Source: Margaritifera margaritifera (taxonomy: Eukaryota; Mollusca; Bivalvia; Unionida; Margaritiferidae). Taken from it: DNA of 64,000 nt. A program made the translations under genes and the position numbers. Positions 12,772-26,600 of the stretch are shown here, in pieces. The stretch covers positions 2,574,001-2,638,000 of the forward strand of contig JAQPZY010001523.1 in NCBI GenBank assembly GCA_029931535.1, read 5' to 3'. Position 1 is the first letter of the stretch; each line of letters begins with the position of its first letter. The notes below the pieces were generated by a model. The model saw only the letters and a list, made by a program, of their open reading frames with translations. It was not told where the DNA came from and did no database searches.

Positions 12772-15700
12772 GTAAGTGTCTCATGTTTTCTTAAAATATA
12801 TTACCCAAACATAATATGTTGGGGGTACATCTAGTACTTCATAAATCCATCCTTGTTTTAGCAACAAATGTGCCAAAAAGTTGCCTGTTTGCTGAGACGG
12901 AAGTCAGACAAGAGTGATTTCCCCTTGAATAGAGGGATTGATGACAAATCCTGTTGTCATTGGCTACTTCTGCTCATACCTGGTCAACGCTTTCTTTTTG
13001 TGGCCTTGCAAATACTGATCCACTTTGTATCTTTCATTAGTTGAGAGATTCCTCACTTCAGAAAGTACCCTCCATCTGTCATTATATATAAATCTTGCTC
13101 TATCTTCGTCATAGACAAATATTATGCACTTAATATGTCTAACTTTGTCATGCAATAAGCTGATTGGTACCATCTTAATTTCCTGCTCGATGGTCTATAT
13201 TACTTAAAATTTAACTAAGTACTTGACCAATCTTTCTAGTAAATGATAATTTGTTCTGTGTAATAAGATGATTTCTCATGTTTCTCTTGCATTTAATGCA
13301 TAATGTTACTTCACAGTAAGTTCAGCAAAATGCTTAACTCATTTAACCTTGTCTTGCTTTCATTAATTACAGGTTCTGTATTTGATGTAATACACACACT
13401 GTGCTTAAAAAATATAATTTGAGTAAATTTCACAAGATTAAAATCCATTATGTCATAAACTTCATCTCCATCACTTGTATTTACATACTAGAGAGTTAAC
13501 TCCCTTTGTGTTGAGAGTCCTCCACTTTGGAGATTCATTCTCTCTCAGTATGGTTGCACCCAATAAAACACATGAAAGATTTTCTTAGTGCTCATTTAAC
13601 CCGCAAAGTTAAGTGGTAACAAGATAACAAACATGCATCGTGTTACAGTGAAACCCCGCTATAACGCAATATTTGGGGTCCATCAAATTCGATCGCGGAA
13701 AAAGCGGGGTCGTGTTATTGCAGGGTTTTACTATATTTTACTTTATTCAGAGAACAACGTATACATATCTAATGTATAGCATTAATAGGGTATCAACACC
13801 GGTTACTATCTGATATCGATCCGTCTTTGTTTTCCCACATGAAAACCCTTTGATTGAGCCACGAGTTTTATACTTGTTCAGTGCCAAGTAACAGAGAGTG
13901 GTTATTTGAACTCCCTGTGATCTTGCCGCCCTAGCTCAGTCTCTGCATAAGCACCCACATATGACAATCTTTGATCTTGCCGCCCAAGCTCAATCTCTTC
14001 ATAAGCACCCACATATGACAATCTTTGATCAAGCACCGCATTGCCTGGTGCTTGGTTGTGTACGCAGTTAAAGAAGAAACATAAGTCGGCTATTGTTTAC
14101 GCAATGATTGTATACAGGATGAATTGAAGTCCAGCGCATGTGTTGGCGGCTTATGTTTTTTGATGTTTATTAAATCGTGAGAATATTTTATCAACCACCA
14201 CGTTGTGTAAGCAGTTAAAGAAAAAAAACGTGTCGGCTATTGTTTGAGCAATGATTGTATACAGAATGAATTGAAGACAAACACAAAGAAGACTTACTGG
14301 TTTTACTCATGGATCAGTAATAATTAACATTTCCGATAATGTTTATTTTGGCATAACACTTCAAGAAATTGGTGAAATTGTTAAATTTCAGAAGCCACGC
14401 CACGATCGAATTCATACGTGATCTCTTCCCCAAAATGATAATAACTTTTTACACACTATTTCTCGTACTTAAAAAAAAAAATTTTTTCTTCTGTGTACGA
14501 GAAAAATACATGTACATTTATATAAAATTTCAGGAACCACGCCACAAACATATTATACTCGAATTCATACGCGATCTCTTCCCCAAAATGATACTGTAAT
14601 ATACACATTTTATACACTATTTCTCGTACTTTGAAGAAAAAAAAATTTCATGTGCGAATGAATATATGAAACGTTGGGAGCCACGCCACGATCGCGTTAT
14701 ATCCGAATTCGCGTTATATTGGGGTGCGTTATAGCGGGGTTTCACTGTAGTTCCAAGAAAATCATGATGTTATAGGTATATCTTGGCAGCTGTTTCTCCC
14801 ATGAAGCTTAAGAACTGCGACACGTTTGCTTTTAAATTGATAACTTTGATGCAAGTTTTTGCCACAAAAGTGATAGACTTATTAAGGCATTTGTAGATAT
14901 TAGGTTGAATATGGTATGAACAACAGTGGGCAGAATTATGTGTGTAGGGTGCAAGTGTTTTCAAACTAGCTGGGGATAATCATCCCACATATATTAATGA
15001 TATGGGGTGCAATTTGAACCATGCATGATGATTTGTGCATACACTGGTTTGAGGAAAGATGGATGACCAGTATCCATTATGGGAGAGCCAAGAAATGCAC
15101 ATACAAATATGTGAATGCCATAAGTATTTTGCTGCTGCTGAAGCTACAGCCCTGCTGTTGGTCCTGTTGCCATGAATAGAATATCTAATCATGGCACAGC
15201 CTATTGGAATAATACCATATGGTGAGCCAACCAAACAAGTCATGGATATTCCATCATCACAGACAGACTCTAGTACTGACTATGGCGATCTTTTTTGGGA
15301 TAGCCAGTACTAGACTTTGGCACCAGACACCATACATCCCCTGACCATGTCCACTCCAGTTCAGGTACAGCATTGACCTATGCCTTTGACTAGTGGGACA
15401 AGGTACAGTGATCTATTTTCCTATTATATCCAGTCCACAGTGCCATGCCACAATATGAGGATTCAGTGTTGACATATACTACTGGGCCAGTGCTGACATA
15501 GTACAGTGGCCCACCTGGACCAGTCCTGGACACTACATCACTTCATTCAGACCATGTACTGGCTATGGTGATCATTTCCTTTTTAGCTGGTGTCAGACAT
15601 TGGCACCAGGATTCCAGCTTTGGTACAGTCTGGACCTATGCAATCTACCTCAAGGACTGGTTAAGGTGATCCATCTTCCCAGTCTACCCAATCGCAGACC

Positions 15701-18700
15701 CAAAACACAGTATCCAGCACCTGGTCATGCCACATTCAACCCCAGCTCTGTCATGGACAACCAGTATAACTGGCACTGGATTTGGTGAACTTTTCTCCCA
15801 CACTATTCTGTATTGGACCCATGGAAGTATTGTGGACTCAAACCGTACAGGTCCATCATTGGTCCTGGCTTCAGTAGTGAGTATGGTGCTTCCTTGGATG
15901 CCTGGTAATTGCCTTAGACCTTTGATGACACTCAAAGTGAATGCTAGAGATCACTGTGTCCCAGGATGAATCAATTTCCAGTTTTGTTCACTCTCTCTGA
16001 CACCCCACATCACCACCTTAGGCATTGCTACCTTTGCAGGAGGTTTCTACCACCTCACTCTTACGAGTGTCAAGACGCACACTCACAAGTGTCATCTTCC
16101 TTCCTCGATCTGACATTGTCCAGGGAAGAAGCGGCCTTCAATGCATCAATTGAAGTTGTTTTCTGGCCACTGCTCTCTCCTGCTCCATCAACAGCCTCTG
16201 ACAGAATTCCAGCATCTGTCAATTTCTTAACAAAAAGAAAATGATAATCCTTCATCCAAACAGCTTTTACAGTCTGGTTGAGTTGCAGACATCTCGCACT
16301 GCATCACCAGAGTTTTTTTTGACCAGTGATTACTCCCGATCAAAATTTGGCATGGCTTTTTACAAGATGCACATTTTGGTCTTTTACACTGAAGTCCAGG
16401 CTATTTATAAAGACATTGCAGGCCTGTGAATGTTGAAACCATCCCATTGCTTTGGACCAGAAAATAAAACTTTTTTCTACGTGCAAACAACTGGTTTGCA
16501 ACATTGTAACAATTGGCTCCATGCTGGATTGGTCATGGTGGTTATATTTCATGAATCTGAACATAGCCTAGATCCCTCCTTTGAACCTTGCTGACAGATA
16601 TGTCTGGGAGTCAGTCTTATGTACGGTGCATCCTCTGATTACAACCTCTATCTTCCAACCTCTTATTCCATGGCCAGATAGAGGTGGTAAGAAAACAAGC
16701 TGCCAAACAGGCAAACCTCATGCTGGTCCAGAAGCACAGGACTTAATATGGGGAGAGAACATCTGGTTTTGACCAAGCTTTTCTTCCTGGCAACCTTCTT
16801 ACCATTTTCTGACAAACAGGTGTGGGAGAAGTGTGCAACCCTTCACTAAGGAATCAGAGAGATCCTGCACCAGTGATCCACACAACTCTCATTAGAAATA
16901 AATACTTTCCTCATGAAAAGAGCAGTTGAGTTCCTTCCTTCACAGTACAACCCTACTGAGATCTTACTCCGGACATTTTCAAGATCAAAGTTCTCTCAAC
17001 CAACATCTTCAGTCACCTGAGTTACTCATGGATACCATGAGATTGGTCCCAAGTGCTATTCAGGAGGCAGGCCTACAGGCCAATAGCACAGGGTGGGCAT
17101 CCCTTTGTAGCAAGACATGAAATCATTTGTTTTGTTCTAGGTTCATCTCAAATTCCTTGTCAACAAGGACAAATCCTATCTCATTCTGATGCAGCTCTTC
17201 ATACATCTGGGCATGGGATTCAAATCCTCTTGTTTTCAGTTTGTTTTCCTGTACAATGGCCCTTGAGGATCACCTTGGAGGTGTCCCTCCTCCACTTGGA
17301 GAGATGAATGAATTTTAGTCCAATATATCTTCACCTCTTGTGTCTTCTCAATCAAGCTGTAAACTGTCTCATCCTGTGTCATTGGTTTACAATACCCCAC
17401 AGATCACCAGTCTATCTCAGTGGCGGCAGAATTTTAGCCTACCAGATCCAGTAATAGAAATTTGGACTATATGAGATCCCATCTCAGCAAATGGCAGGAT
17501 CTTCCCCTGACACGAAGAAGATAGCTTGCTGAAGGATCAATCACTGAAAATCATGATCTGCACAGATGCCAGCATGACTGGCCATGGTGCTACTCTTTGA
17601 TGAGCTTGAGATGAAGGCCATAGTGAATGTCTTATGATCATGGCAGGAGATATTATCTGGAAAGGGTACTTTCATTCTTCTCATCAACTTGACTGTTGTC
17701 AATTGCGTATGAAGGCAAGGGAGAACCAAGTCTCCAGACCTCTGCCTTCCTGTTTGGGATTTTCTCATCAACAAATCAACATTCAAGACCACCACACCCT
17801 AAGAAGACTCAAGTTCCTAACAGACTCACTGTCCAACACAATCAGCAATTCCACATTGATGCATTGCGAACCTCATTGCAATGAGTTTGAACCCCAAGCT
17901 TCAAAAACCTTGTCTCACCAGTCACAGATCCGAAAACCTGGGCAGCTGACACTCTTTCACTGAATTGTAATGGTCTTGATAAATATGCTCCAGTTCTCAA
18001 AGCCTTGCAGAAAGTGAGGCAATCTGAGAGCAGACTCGAGCAGAAGAAATCATGAATCAAATATCTCCTCAATCTAGCTGCCAAGATTCCAAGGACAGTC
18101 TTGTCGTTTTGTCTGCTGAAACGGATGCATACATATTTTCTCTGTTCAAACTGAGAGCTGCTGAACCTGCACACCATGCCGATATCAAACATGCGATTTG
18201 AAAGAAACGTTGCTCTGAACAAGTGGTGGACACATTTGCTCAGACAAGGAAACCCACCATGTTAAAAGTTTATGAAGGGAAATTGAGTTTCTCCCAGTGG
18301 TGCAAGTGGAGACACACCTGTCCCTTTAAAGCCTCCATACCACAATATCACTAACTTCATCTAACATCTTTTCGAGCAGAAGTTAGCTCCAGTCACAATC
18401 AAGGACTATCATTCCACATTTTCATACATGTTTCAGCATCACAGAAAGTAAGATATAGGCCAGAACAAAGACCGTTCTGACCTTCGAGCCAATTTTGTCT
18501 TGTCTTGACTAAAGGCTTTGGTCCTTTACCTGAAATAGAATGTACCATGGATTTTGTCATGGCTGAAAAACACACATTTTGAAGCACTGTCTTTAGCCTG
18601 CATGATTCACCTTTCATGGAAGACCTGCTTCACAGTCACTCTAGCTGCTACAGGCAGAATCAGTATTATCCTTGCCTTTTTGGTGAACCTGAACTCTCTG

Positions 18701-19461
18701 CAGTTCTGGCACGATGGTTAATTGATCTCATGTAGGCCCCTGCTTTAATTTCTATGAACAGGCTCCCACTTAATGAAAAACTAGTCTTTTGTCTTGAAAG
18801 TACTGTTTTCTTTGAACCTTCTTCCAAGGAGCATCTACAGGACCTTATCAGAGCACTAAGGTTTTATCAGAAGCAGACTGAACCAATCTGAAAAGTTGAA
18901 TATCGCTTGATTTTACCACTGAAATAAAGGAGAGATGATATTTTTTTGCTTGAGTTCTGTTGTCCTGGATTCTTTGGGTTATCCGCTCAACCTACAAGGA
19001 ACTAACCCAAGACCAGATGAATTTCTTATGTATATCAGCTCACAAAGTTTGGCCAGTCACCACTAGCATAGCATTTAAGTGCTCATTTCCTTGACCAACA
19101 TCATTCAAACTGTGAGATGGAGGTCAGAGATAACATTTTCCAGCCTTTGCCTCAGAGACCTTTCATCCCAAAGGAATCAGTTCAACCTGGTGAGACTTAT
19201 ATCAAGAGTACAACTCCCTCATTGTCTTACCTATTCTTCTAACATATTATGATCAGGTAATGTAATTGAAGAAAAACCAGTTTTTGGAGTAAAATATGTT
19301 TCTTCAATAATACGTACCCTGTTATAATATAGGCACACCCTCTCAAGCCCCCACCCCACCCTACACACAGTTACATTCTTGAAAGAGTGTGCACCTCTGC
19401 TCCAGTACTAACATATGATTTAAGGGATTTGGCACCAGGCTCTTTGTCCAAGGGGAGAGCA

Positions 19462-19529
<68 letters not shown>

Positions 19530-21078
19530 GATTTTTCTTAACTTGTACATCTTACACTTAAATTAGATTTTCTGTTTCTGTAGTATCTTCCAACCAGATT
19601 CTTGTGTGGCTCCTTGATATCTCCACCATATGGGGGTCAGGATAATGCTTTACACAGATGCCAATGCAGGAGGCATGTCTCAGTCAGCCAGGGAAACTCA
19701 ATGAAACTTATCATCACAGTGACGCCTTATGTCACCTAATCTTATTAGCTAATCAAATCAGTTTTCAGAATATTTGGAAAGCCTCGTTTTGGCATTACAA
19801 GGAAAACTCAGATTTTTACCAGACCCTTGTATGGCAGAGATCTCATGGAGCCACACATGAATCTAGTCGAATGAGACTGCTATTCTGTAGTAGGAAACTA
19901 ATCTGGCCTTGTTTTCATGATGCCTCTCAGCTTTAAGTACTTGCTTGACTCAAATTATAACATGCTTCTGCATAATCTAGAAACTATTATAGGACTGTGT
20001 TTTAATTAATTTTCATTTCAGAACATATTGTACAAATGTCTTGGAGTCACGATGAGAAAATCCACCAAGAAGGACTTTGTCAACAAGCAGCTTGATATGA
20101 TCTTCAGCACTGTCAAGCACACTGATCAGACAGAGAGAGAGGTTTGTGTATGATATATTTCTATTAAAGGAAATTGTTGTGATTTAGAAATTGTGTTCAG
20201 GTCATGAGACTAAAACATATACTTTTATTATTCTGCTGATCTGATCATGCTTGAAGATAAAGCCCAACTTAAAAACTGCTATAGCATGTAGGTTTCTCGG
20301 AAAATAATTCCTCTTCCCCAGTTCGTGTCTACTTCTATGTATATCTGTCATGCTGAAAGTTTGTTTTAGATATAAATACTTTAGTATTTAATATAACTAT
20401 GTATAGATTGTTTTATTTTTATTTCTTTTTTAATGAAGTTTTATTTTAATTTCATTCTAATGAAGTATCAAACACTCTCAGGTTCAGTTTCTATACTTCA
20501 TTACAGTTTAAGGCATTTTATAATAGACCTTAAGATTGATATATTTTCAGAGGAGTGACTATTCCTGTCATTGGTTTCTTGATATGTTTGTCATAGTTGT
20601 GTTATTCCCATTGGATTCTGTGCTAGCATTTATTTTAATGCTTCTCCTGACTGAGCTATGAATTTAATAGATTCAATCTTATAAAATATTAATTTTCAGG
20701 AGAATTTGAACTGTTATGATAGGTCTCTTGTTTTGTTCTTCAGGGTTGTGCCATTGCAATGGGATTCTGTGCTGCCTCTCACCTTGATGCTGTCCTGACC
20801 AAATTGGAAAGTGTGGCCAAGAATGAGCTGATGCGCAAGTCCTCGGGTATCCTAAGTTTTATGAAGGTATCTTTCTTGCACATTTCTGTCACAATCTTTT
20901 GAATATGTCATCACAAATGTAGAGCATAGAATTAGCAAGATAGGAATTTCAGATACAATTTCATTTTTAAAATCCAGCACACTTCTTTCTATGTGCATTT
21001 GTCTCTTTATTTGTCAGTCAAATGTTCTATCCATATATCTTATTTTCCTCTCAGTCTGTCTCTCAGTCTGACTATTTG

Positions 21079-21134
<56 letters not shown>

Positions 21135-23586
21135 AATAGTTTCTTGGTTTCCTCCTCTTTCTCTTTCTGTCAGTATATGAAATATCTTTATTCATTTTCC
21201 CCAGTTTAATTTTTGTTGATATCTTCATATCAAGATTTAGTAAGTTGTGGAAAGCCATTACACTAAATGATTGAGGTTCATTATTATTGTATAAGCACTT
21301 TGATAGGATCTTTATCGTATAATGTGATATAAATTTCATTTTCAAATAGATTACGTGATCAGAGTACATCCACTACCTCACAAATCAAGCCCTCCCAAGC
21401 TAAAAAAGACATTAGCCACATCTTTTGGCTTGTTTTTGCTACCAAGTTTTAAAAGGACATCTGCTTGCCTAGGCAGAAATCAGACTAGAGTATTCTCCTG
21501 TTGGAGAGAGGGATTGGTGCCAAATCCTGTAAGTAGTCCTCATACTTGGTCAGGACTCTTTCAGGCCTTGCAAATACTGATCTACTTTCATGAGTTGAGT
21601 GATTCCGTGGATTTTTCTCACCTCAGGGAAGCCATGCTCCACCTATTTTTCTGTATAATCTCACTGTCTTCATTGTAGAGGAATATTTAGGGCCTAGCAT
21701 CGAGATGCAGGTGTACTCCACCACAGCAGATCCATTGTATCTGGAACCATTGAACATATTCTAATGCAATTTAGAATGTACATGCTTCATAGATCTACAT
21801 CTGCCTTTTATGTGTTTTGTCTCGTTAACTCCAGTTTTGCTAGAGTTATAGCCCTTAATTAACTACATACCTTCACATGGTATGTTACTTGTAACCAGCT
21901 CTGCAACCTTTACACATAATTGGATGCCATTCGGTAGGTGAATTGCCTATCACATGTAGATGTGCCTTTTAATAGTATCATCATTTTTGGTCCAGTTTTG
22001 ATGGAGTTATTACCCTTGTTCTATCAATATTATGTCTCTACTACAGCAGATCCATGTAACCAGCATGGCTTAGGAAACATTCAACATAATATGATACAAT
22101 TTTGTATATACATTGTCTCATAGACCTTGGTCTGCCTTTTATGCATTTTGTCTCATTAGCAACATTTTTGGTGGAGTTATGGTCCAAAGACAGTTACTTT
22201 CATATCTTCACATGGGATGTTACTTGTCACCAGCATATCTCTGCAAGCTTTTCACATAATTAGATGCCATTTGGTAGGTGAATTTCCTATTGCATGCAGA
22301 TGTGCCTTTTGAGGGTTTCACCTTTCAAGTTCCTGTTTGTTGGAGTTATTACCCTTTTTCCATCAATATTACAAGTCCTCTACAGCATAGCTTGGGAACC
22401 GTTCAACATATTTTGATGTAGTTTGGTATGTCTCATAGACTTACATGTGCCTAATATGGGTTTAGTCTTGTTTAAAAGAGTTATGGCTCCTTGATTGTTT
22501 GTCATCCTAATTTTGGTTTCTGCAAGATAAATTTCACCAATATTTGTTGCATTTCAGCCAGATTTTGCATGTGGCTTCAGCTTGATGAAACCTTGAGTGA
22601 ATTTTATTTCCAGCATTCCAAGACATTAATTCCAGGAATAATGCCTGATCCTGGTTGCCTCTCTTCCTGACATTGGTTTCAGCAGCACAAATGTACTAAC
22701 CTTTGTTGAATTTCAACCAGATTTATATTGATGAACCCTTGAATGAGTTCAGTTTCAAATGTTCATTTAGAAGAGCTATGCTCCCCCCACCTTGATGTGC
22801 CCTCCTTCCTGTATGTTATAAGAGGTGGCCAACGGCAACCTTTGTGACCCATGAACCGAACTTCACCTGCTTTTACAGACAAGTTTTGAATATTGAAAGA
22901 CTCCTTACCCTAATGAAAGGGGATGTAATTCGTATCTCTTCTCAAAGATGAACTTTTTTCTTCAGAGATAGTTTTAATTCACAGGCAAATAGATGAAGAT
23001 ATCTAACTATACCTGTCACGCTGTCACAAAAGGTGACTTCCATTTCTGCTGCAATAACACGACTACTTTTCCCACCAACCAGCAAACGAATTGCTTCGAC
23101 CCTGTACCCTAATGATAAAAACTGCCTCGCTTTCGAAGTTGAGATAGTGACACCTTTGAGTTACGCTATCAACGTGTCTGGAGTATGGTGAATAAAGCAA
23201 GATAAGAAATATTTACACATCAATTCATATAATATTCCTTTATCTAAATAATACCTTCCTGTTGAAGCAAAGACTGAGCGATCACTGCTGTAGATATGCA
23301 CTAGTGACCACTAACAGCAGACAGAAACCATTGTTTGGTTAGGAAACACCTGGCCACTGACTGTGGAAGGCAGGTGACTGTTACATAAAGGACATTTATA
23401 TAAGAAATTTACCAGGGGGAAATTAGAATGGCCATTGTGAACAGGTGACTGCTGAATAAAGGTACATGCATGCATGCATACATACATACGTACGTACGTA
23501 CACGTACATACATACATACATACATACATACATACATACATACATACATACATACATACATACTTACTTACTTACTTACTTACTTA

Positions 23587-23620
<34 letters not shown>

Positions 23621-26600
23621 TGCTTTCTGCAGCATAATGTTAGTAAGGAATATTGCATTTCAGCCAGAGTTATTATTCATCTTTATATTGATAAGACCTT
23701 GAATGAGTTGGATTTCCATCATTCCACATTTTCATTTACAAGAGTCATGGCCCCTGAGAGCCCATCATGTCAAAACTTTTGTTTTCCCTGGGCACATTGA
23801 AGAGAGAAGGGCCCTTTGCAATGCACCCATTGCTACTAGCTCAGTTGTCTAACTTTGTCATATGATAAAGTTATTGGTATGACCTTAATTGCCTGTCCAA
23901 TGGTCCGTAGTACTTATAATTGAACTCAGTACTCAACCGTTTTGTAAGTGATATCAGTAAATGATCATTTTTTCCATGTAATTTCATTTCTGTATTTTTC
24001 TCTAGCATTTGTCTTAATTCCTAGTGTCCATTTCACTGTAAGTTCAGCACAATACTTGACTGCATTTTCTTGCATATGCTATTATTCTGCTTTCTCAAAT
24101 TACAGGTATAGACAGCAATGAGAAGGTGTACAAGAGTTCTCATGCTAGCTGGTGACAATCACCTCACCTGTATTAATTATATGGGGTGCAATTTAAACCA
24201 TACATGTGATATGTGCTCACACTGGTCCTAGGAAAGATGGACAACCATCACAGCCAAACAATGATCTGAGTGAATGAGTGAGCCAAGAAACACACGCACA
24301 AAGATGTGGACATCTTCAGTATTGCCTCTGAAGCTGTTTCCACTGCCAGTTTACTAATGTCTGAATCGCTGAGGTGGAAAGATCTAGGTGAAGAATAAAA
24401 TTAAGAAATCTCCACCAGGTTTATCACACAGCTACAGTCCTGCCATACTCACAACCAGAATATATTGTGTCACAACCTATCAGGCCAATATCAGCTTGGT
24501 GTGGTGACCCATCTGGACTAAGACATGGATATTCCATCATTACATTCAGACCTGGCACTGACAACGTTGATCTTTCACGGGATAGGCAGTACTGACCTTA
24601 GGCTCCAGACACCCAGCCAGCCCCAGACCATGTTCAATCCAGCTCCGTCATTGCCAGAAAATGGGTTCAGATTTTTGAAATCTAAAATTTTTTGTATGCA
24701 CTAATGCAGATTACATCCATTTCATGATGACCCAAGCTCAATCTTGATGGTTGTCTTCCTGTTGTGGAGGAGACCAAATTTTTAGAGCTTATTTTCGATC
24801 ATAAAATAATTTTCTTTCCATATATTATGCATGCTGTGGGGGACAAATGTCAAAAAGCCATGGATTTAATAAGAGTCATGGCAGATACAGATTGGGGAGT
24901 AGATTGGAAGGTCTTGCTTCGGTTATACAGGTCATTAGTAAGATCTGAACTGGACTATGGCTTAATTGTATATGGATCAGCCTGTAAATCTTACCTCCAG
25001 ATGCTTGATCCAATATGCAGTCAGGGACTGGGACTTTGGGTGCATTTAGAACTTCCCCTGCAGAAAGCTTCTATGTCGAGGCAAATGAACCATCACTTTA
25101 TCTCAGATGAATGAAACTGTCTCTTCAGTATACATGTACAACCAAACTATCCTCAAATCCATTTTATCCCGCATATGATGTAGTCTTTAGGCCCAAATAC
25201 CAAACCTTGTATGCTCAGAAACCAAACTTCAGTCCACCTTTTGGTATATATATTGGTTCTCACTTAGAAACAGGAAAAATCACTGTTGGAAATACTGCAA
25301 AATTCTGTGTTTCAAAATCACCACATTGATAATCAACACACACACCCCTCCTCAAATTATGTTTGATATTTGCCAATTTAAAAAGTCCTCAACAAACCCT
25401 GTACATCGTCAGAGAAAATTCAATGAAATCAGAACCTCCTATTGTAGCTATATGTCCCTGTATACAGATGGTTTGAAAGATGGAGACAAAGTTTGTGCTG
25501 CCATTGCAACACCCCGTGGCACCATCTTGTTCCAGTTACCAGATAAATCCTAAATTTGTACTGCAGAATTACAGCCATACTAAAAGCTTTAAACTACATT
25601 GAAACCTCTCAAAAAACATATCATCTTTTTTTAGTTTCCTTTTCCACATTTTTCAGCGTTGCAAATTCTTAAATCTGACAACCCGTTAATATCACAGATA
25701 TTACAGAAACATTATGTGCTCATACAATTTGGGGAAAAGTATTCTGCACTGTTGGCTTCCTAGTCACATTGGTATAAAGGGTAATGAAATGGCAGATAAA
25801 GCAGCCAAAGCTGCCCTGCAGTCACCATTCCATATACTGGCTTAAAATATTGCATAAATTAGTATGTTTGTCATACTTGGCAAAAAATATGGAATGAAAA
25901 CTCCACAAATTTCTGAACATCCAACCCACTGTTGGAGAGTGTCATTACTCGTATAGAACAAATCACAGAGATGAGGTGGTACTGTGCTGATCGTGCATCG
26001 GTCACACATACCTGATTCATATATACCTCCTGACGGATGAACCTTGACCAGAGTGCATACCATGCCAGTGCCCACCGACAGTGGAACACATTCTTGTCAA
26101 GTGTGATGACAGAAGTTTTATGACGTGAACTGCATGAAGAAACTGGATGATGATGTGGAATTTGGTTTATATAATAAATTTTGATCATATGTTTTAGGAA
26201 TTTTACATGTGTTACCATTATCTTTTATTTTACATACCTTTTACAGAATTTTAATATCTTTATATTTTATATTTTATCTTCTTGTACTTCACGTTTATAT
26301 TTATTTGAAAGGGTATGGGCTATGGTGATCATTCCCTTGAAAGTGGTACTGGACTTAGACCACAGAAGTCAGCTGGCCCCAAACCATGACTCCAGCTCCA
26401 GCACAGCCTTAATCTATGCCATCTTCAACCAGGAGTGGGTACAGTGATCTGTTTTTCTGGTACACACAGTCCAGGACCCAAAACATAGCATCTGGCACCC
26501 TCTCACGCCATGTCCAGCGCTTTATATGTCATAGACATCCAATGTAACCACCATCTGTACTGGACCCATGGAAATATTGTGTGCCAGCACCAGAGAGATC

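Larger units (their letters stand above)
12783..19464 (+). mobile_element. DIRS-like tyrosine-recombinase retrotransposon, copy A (decayed)
   Basis: The 5' inverted terminal repeat is at about 12795-12950, the internal complementary region at about 19240-19335 and the 3' inverted repeat at about 19400-19464, where it is cut off by a (TA)n tract. The order gag-like ORF1, RT/RNase H, tyrosine recombinase is recognisable but every frame is broken. Inverted rather than direct terminal repeats, plus an internal region complementary to the outer ends, are diagnostic of the DIRS1 type (established knowledge). It sits sense-oriented in the intron after exon a and contains a 1.1-kb mariner-like insertion (13646-14747). 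Confidence -1.
24657..26310 (+). mobile_element. Non-LTR retrotransposon (LINE with RT and RNase H), 5'-truncated and broken
   Basis: Frames in order: 'ENGFRF' and 'VEETKFLELIFDHKI' with 'LLRLYRSLVRSELDYGLIVY' (C-terminal part of a Jockey/I-type RT); 'YTDGLKDGDKVCAAIA' (RNase H, 25461-25510); 'CWLPSHIGIKGNEMADKAAK' (RNase H terminal box, about 25748-25810); then a cysteine-rich tail with stops. The 3' part has an AT-rich UTR ending about 26310, where DIRS B sequence resumes. RT followed by RNase H suggests the I superfamily (Nimb-like); the clade is an inference. Confidence -1.

Noticed and set aside
19647..19940. RNase H-like 'LYTDANAGG' reading as a fourth DIRS fragment
   Set aside because: It does not align with the RNase H segments of A or C and the similarity is only a few residues; kept as an unassigned segment.
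23311..23800. Repetitive Tyr/Thr/His or Met/Tyr/Cys-rich open frames on both strands
   Set aside because: They read directly through the tetranucleotide satellite and have no other support.
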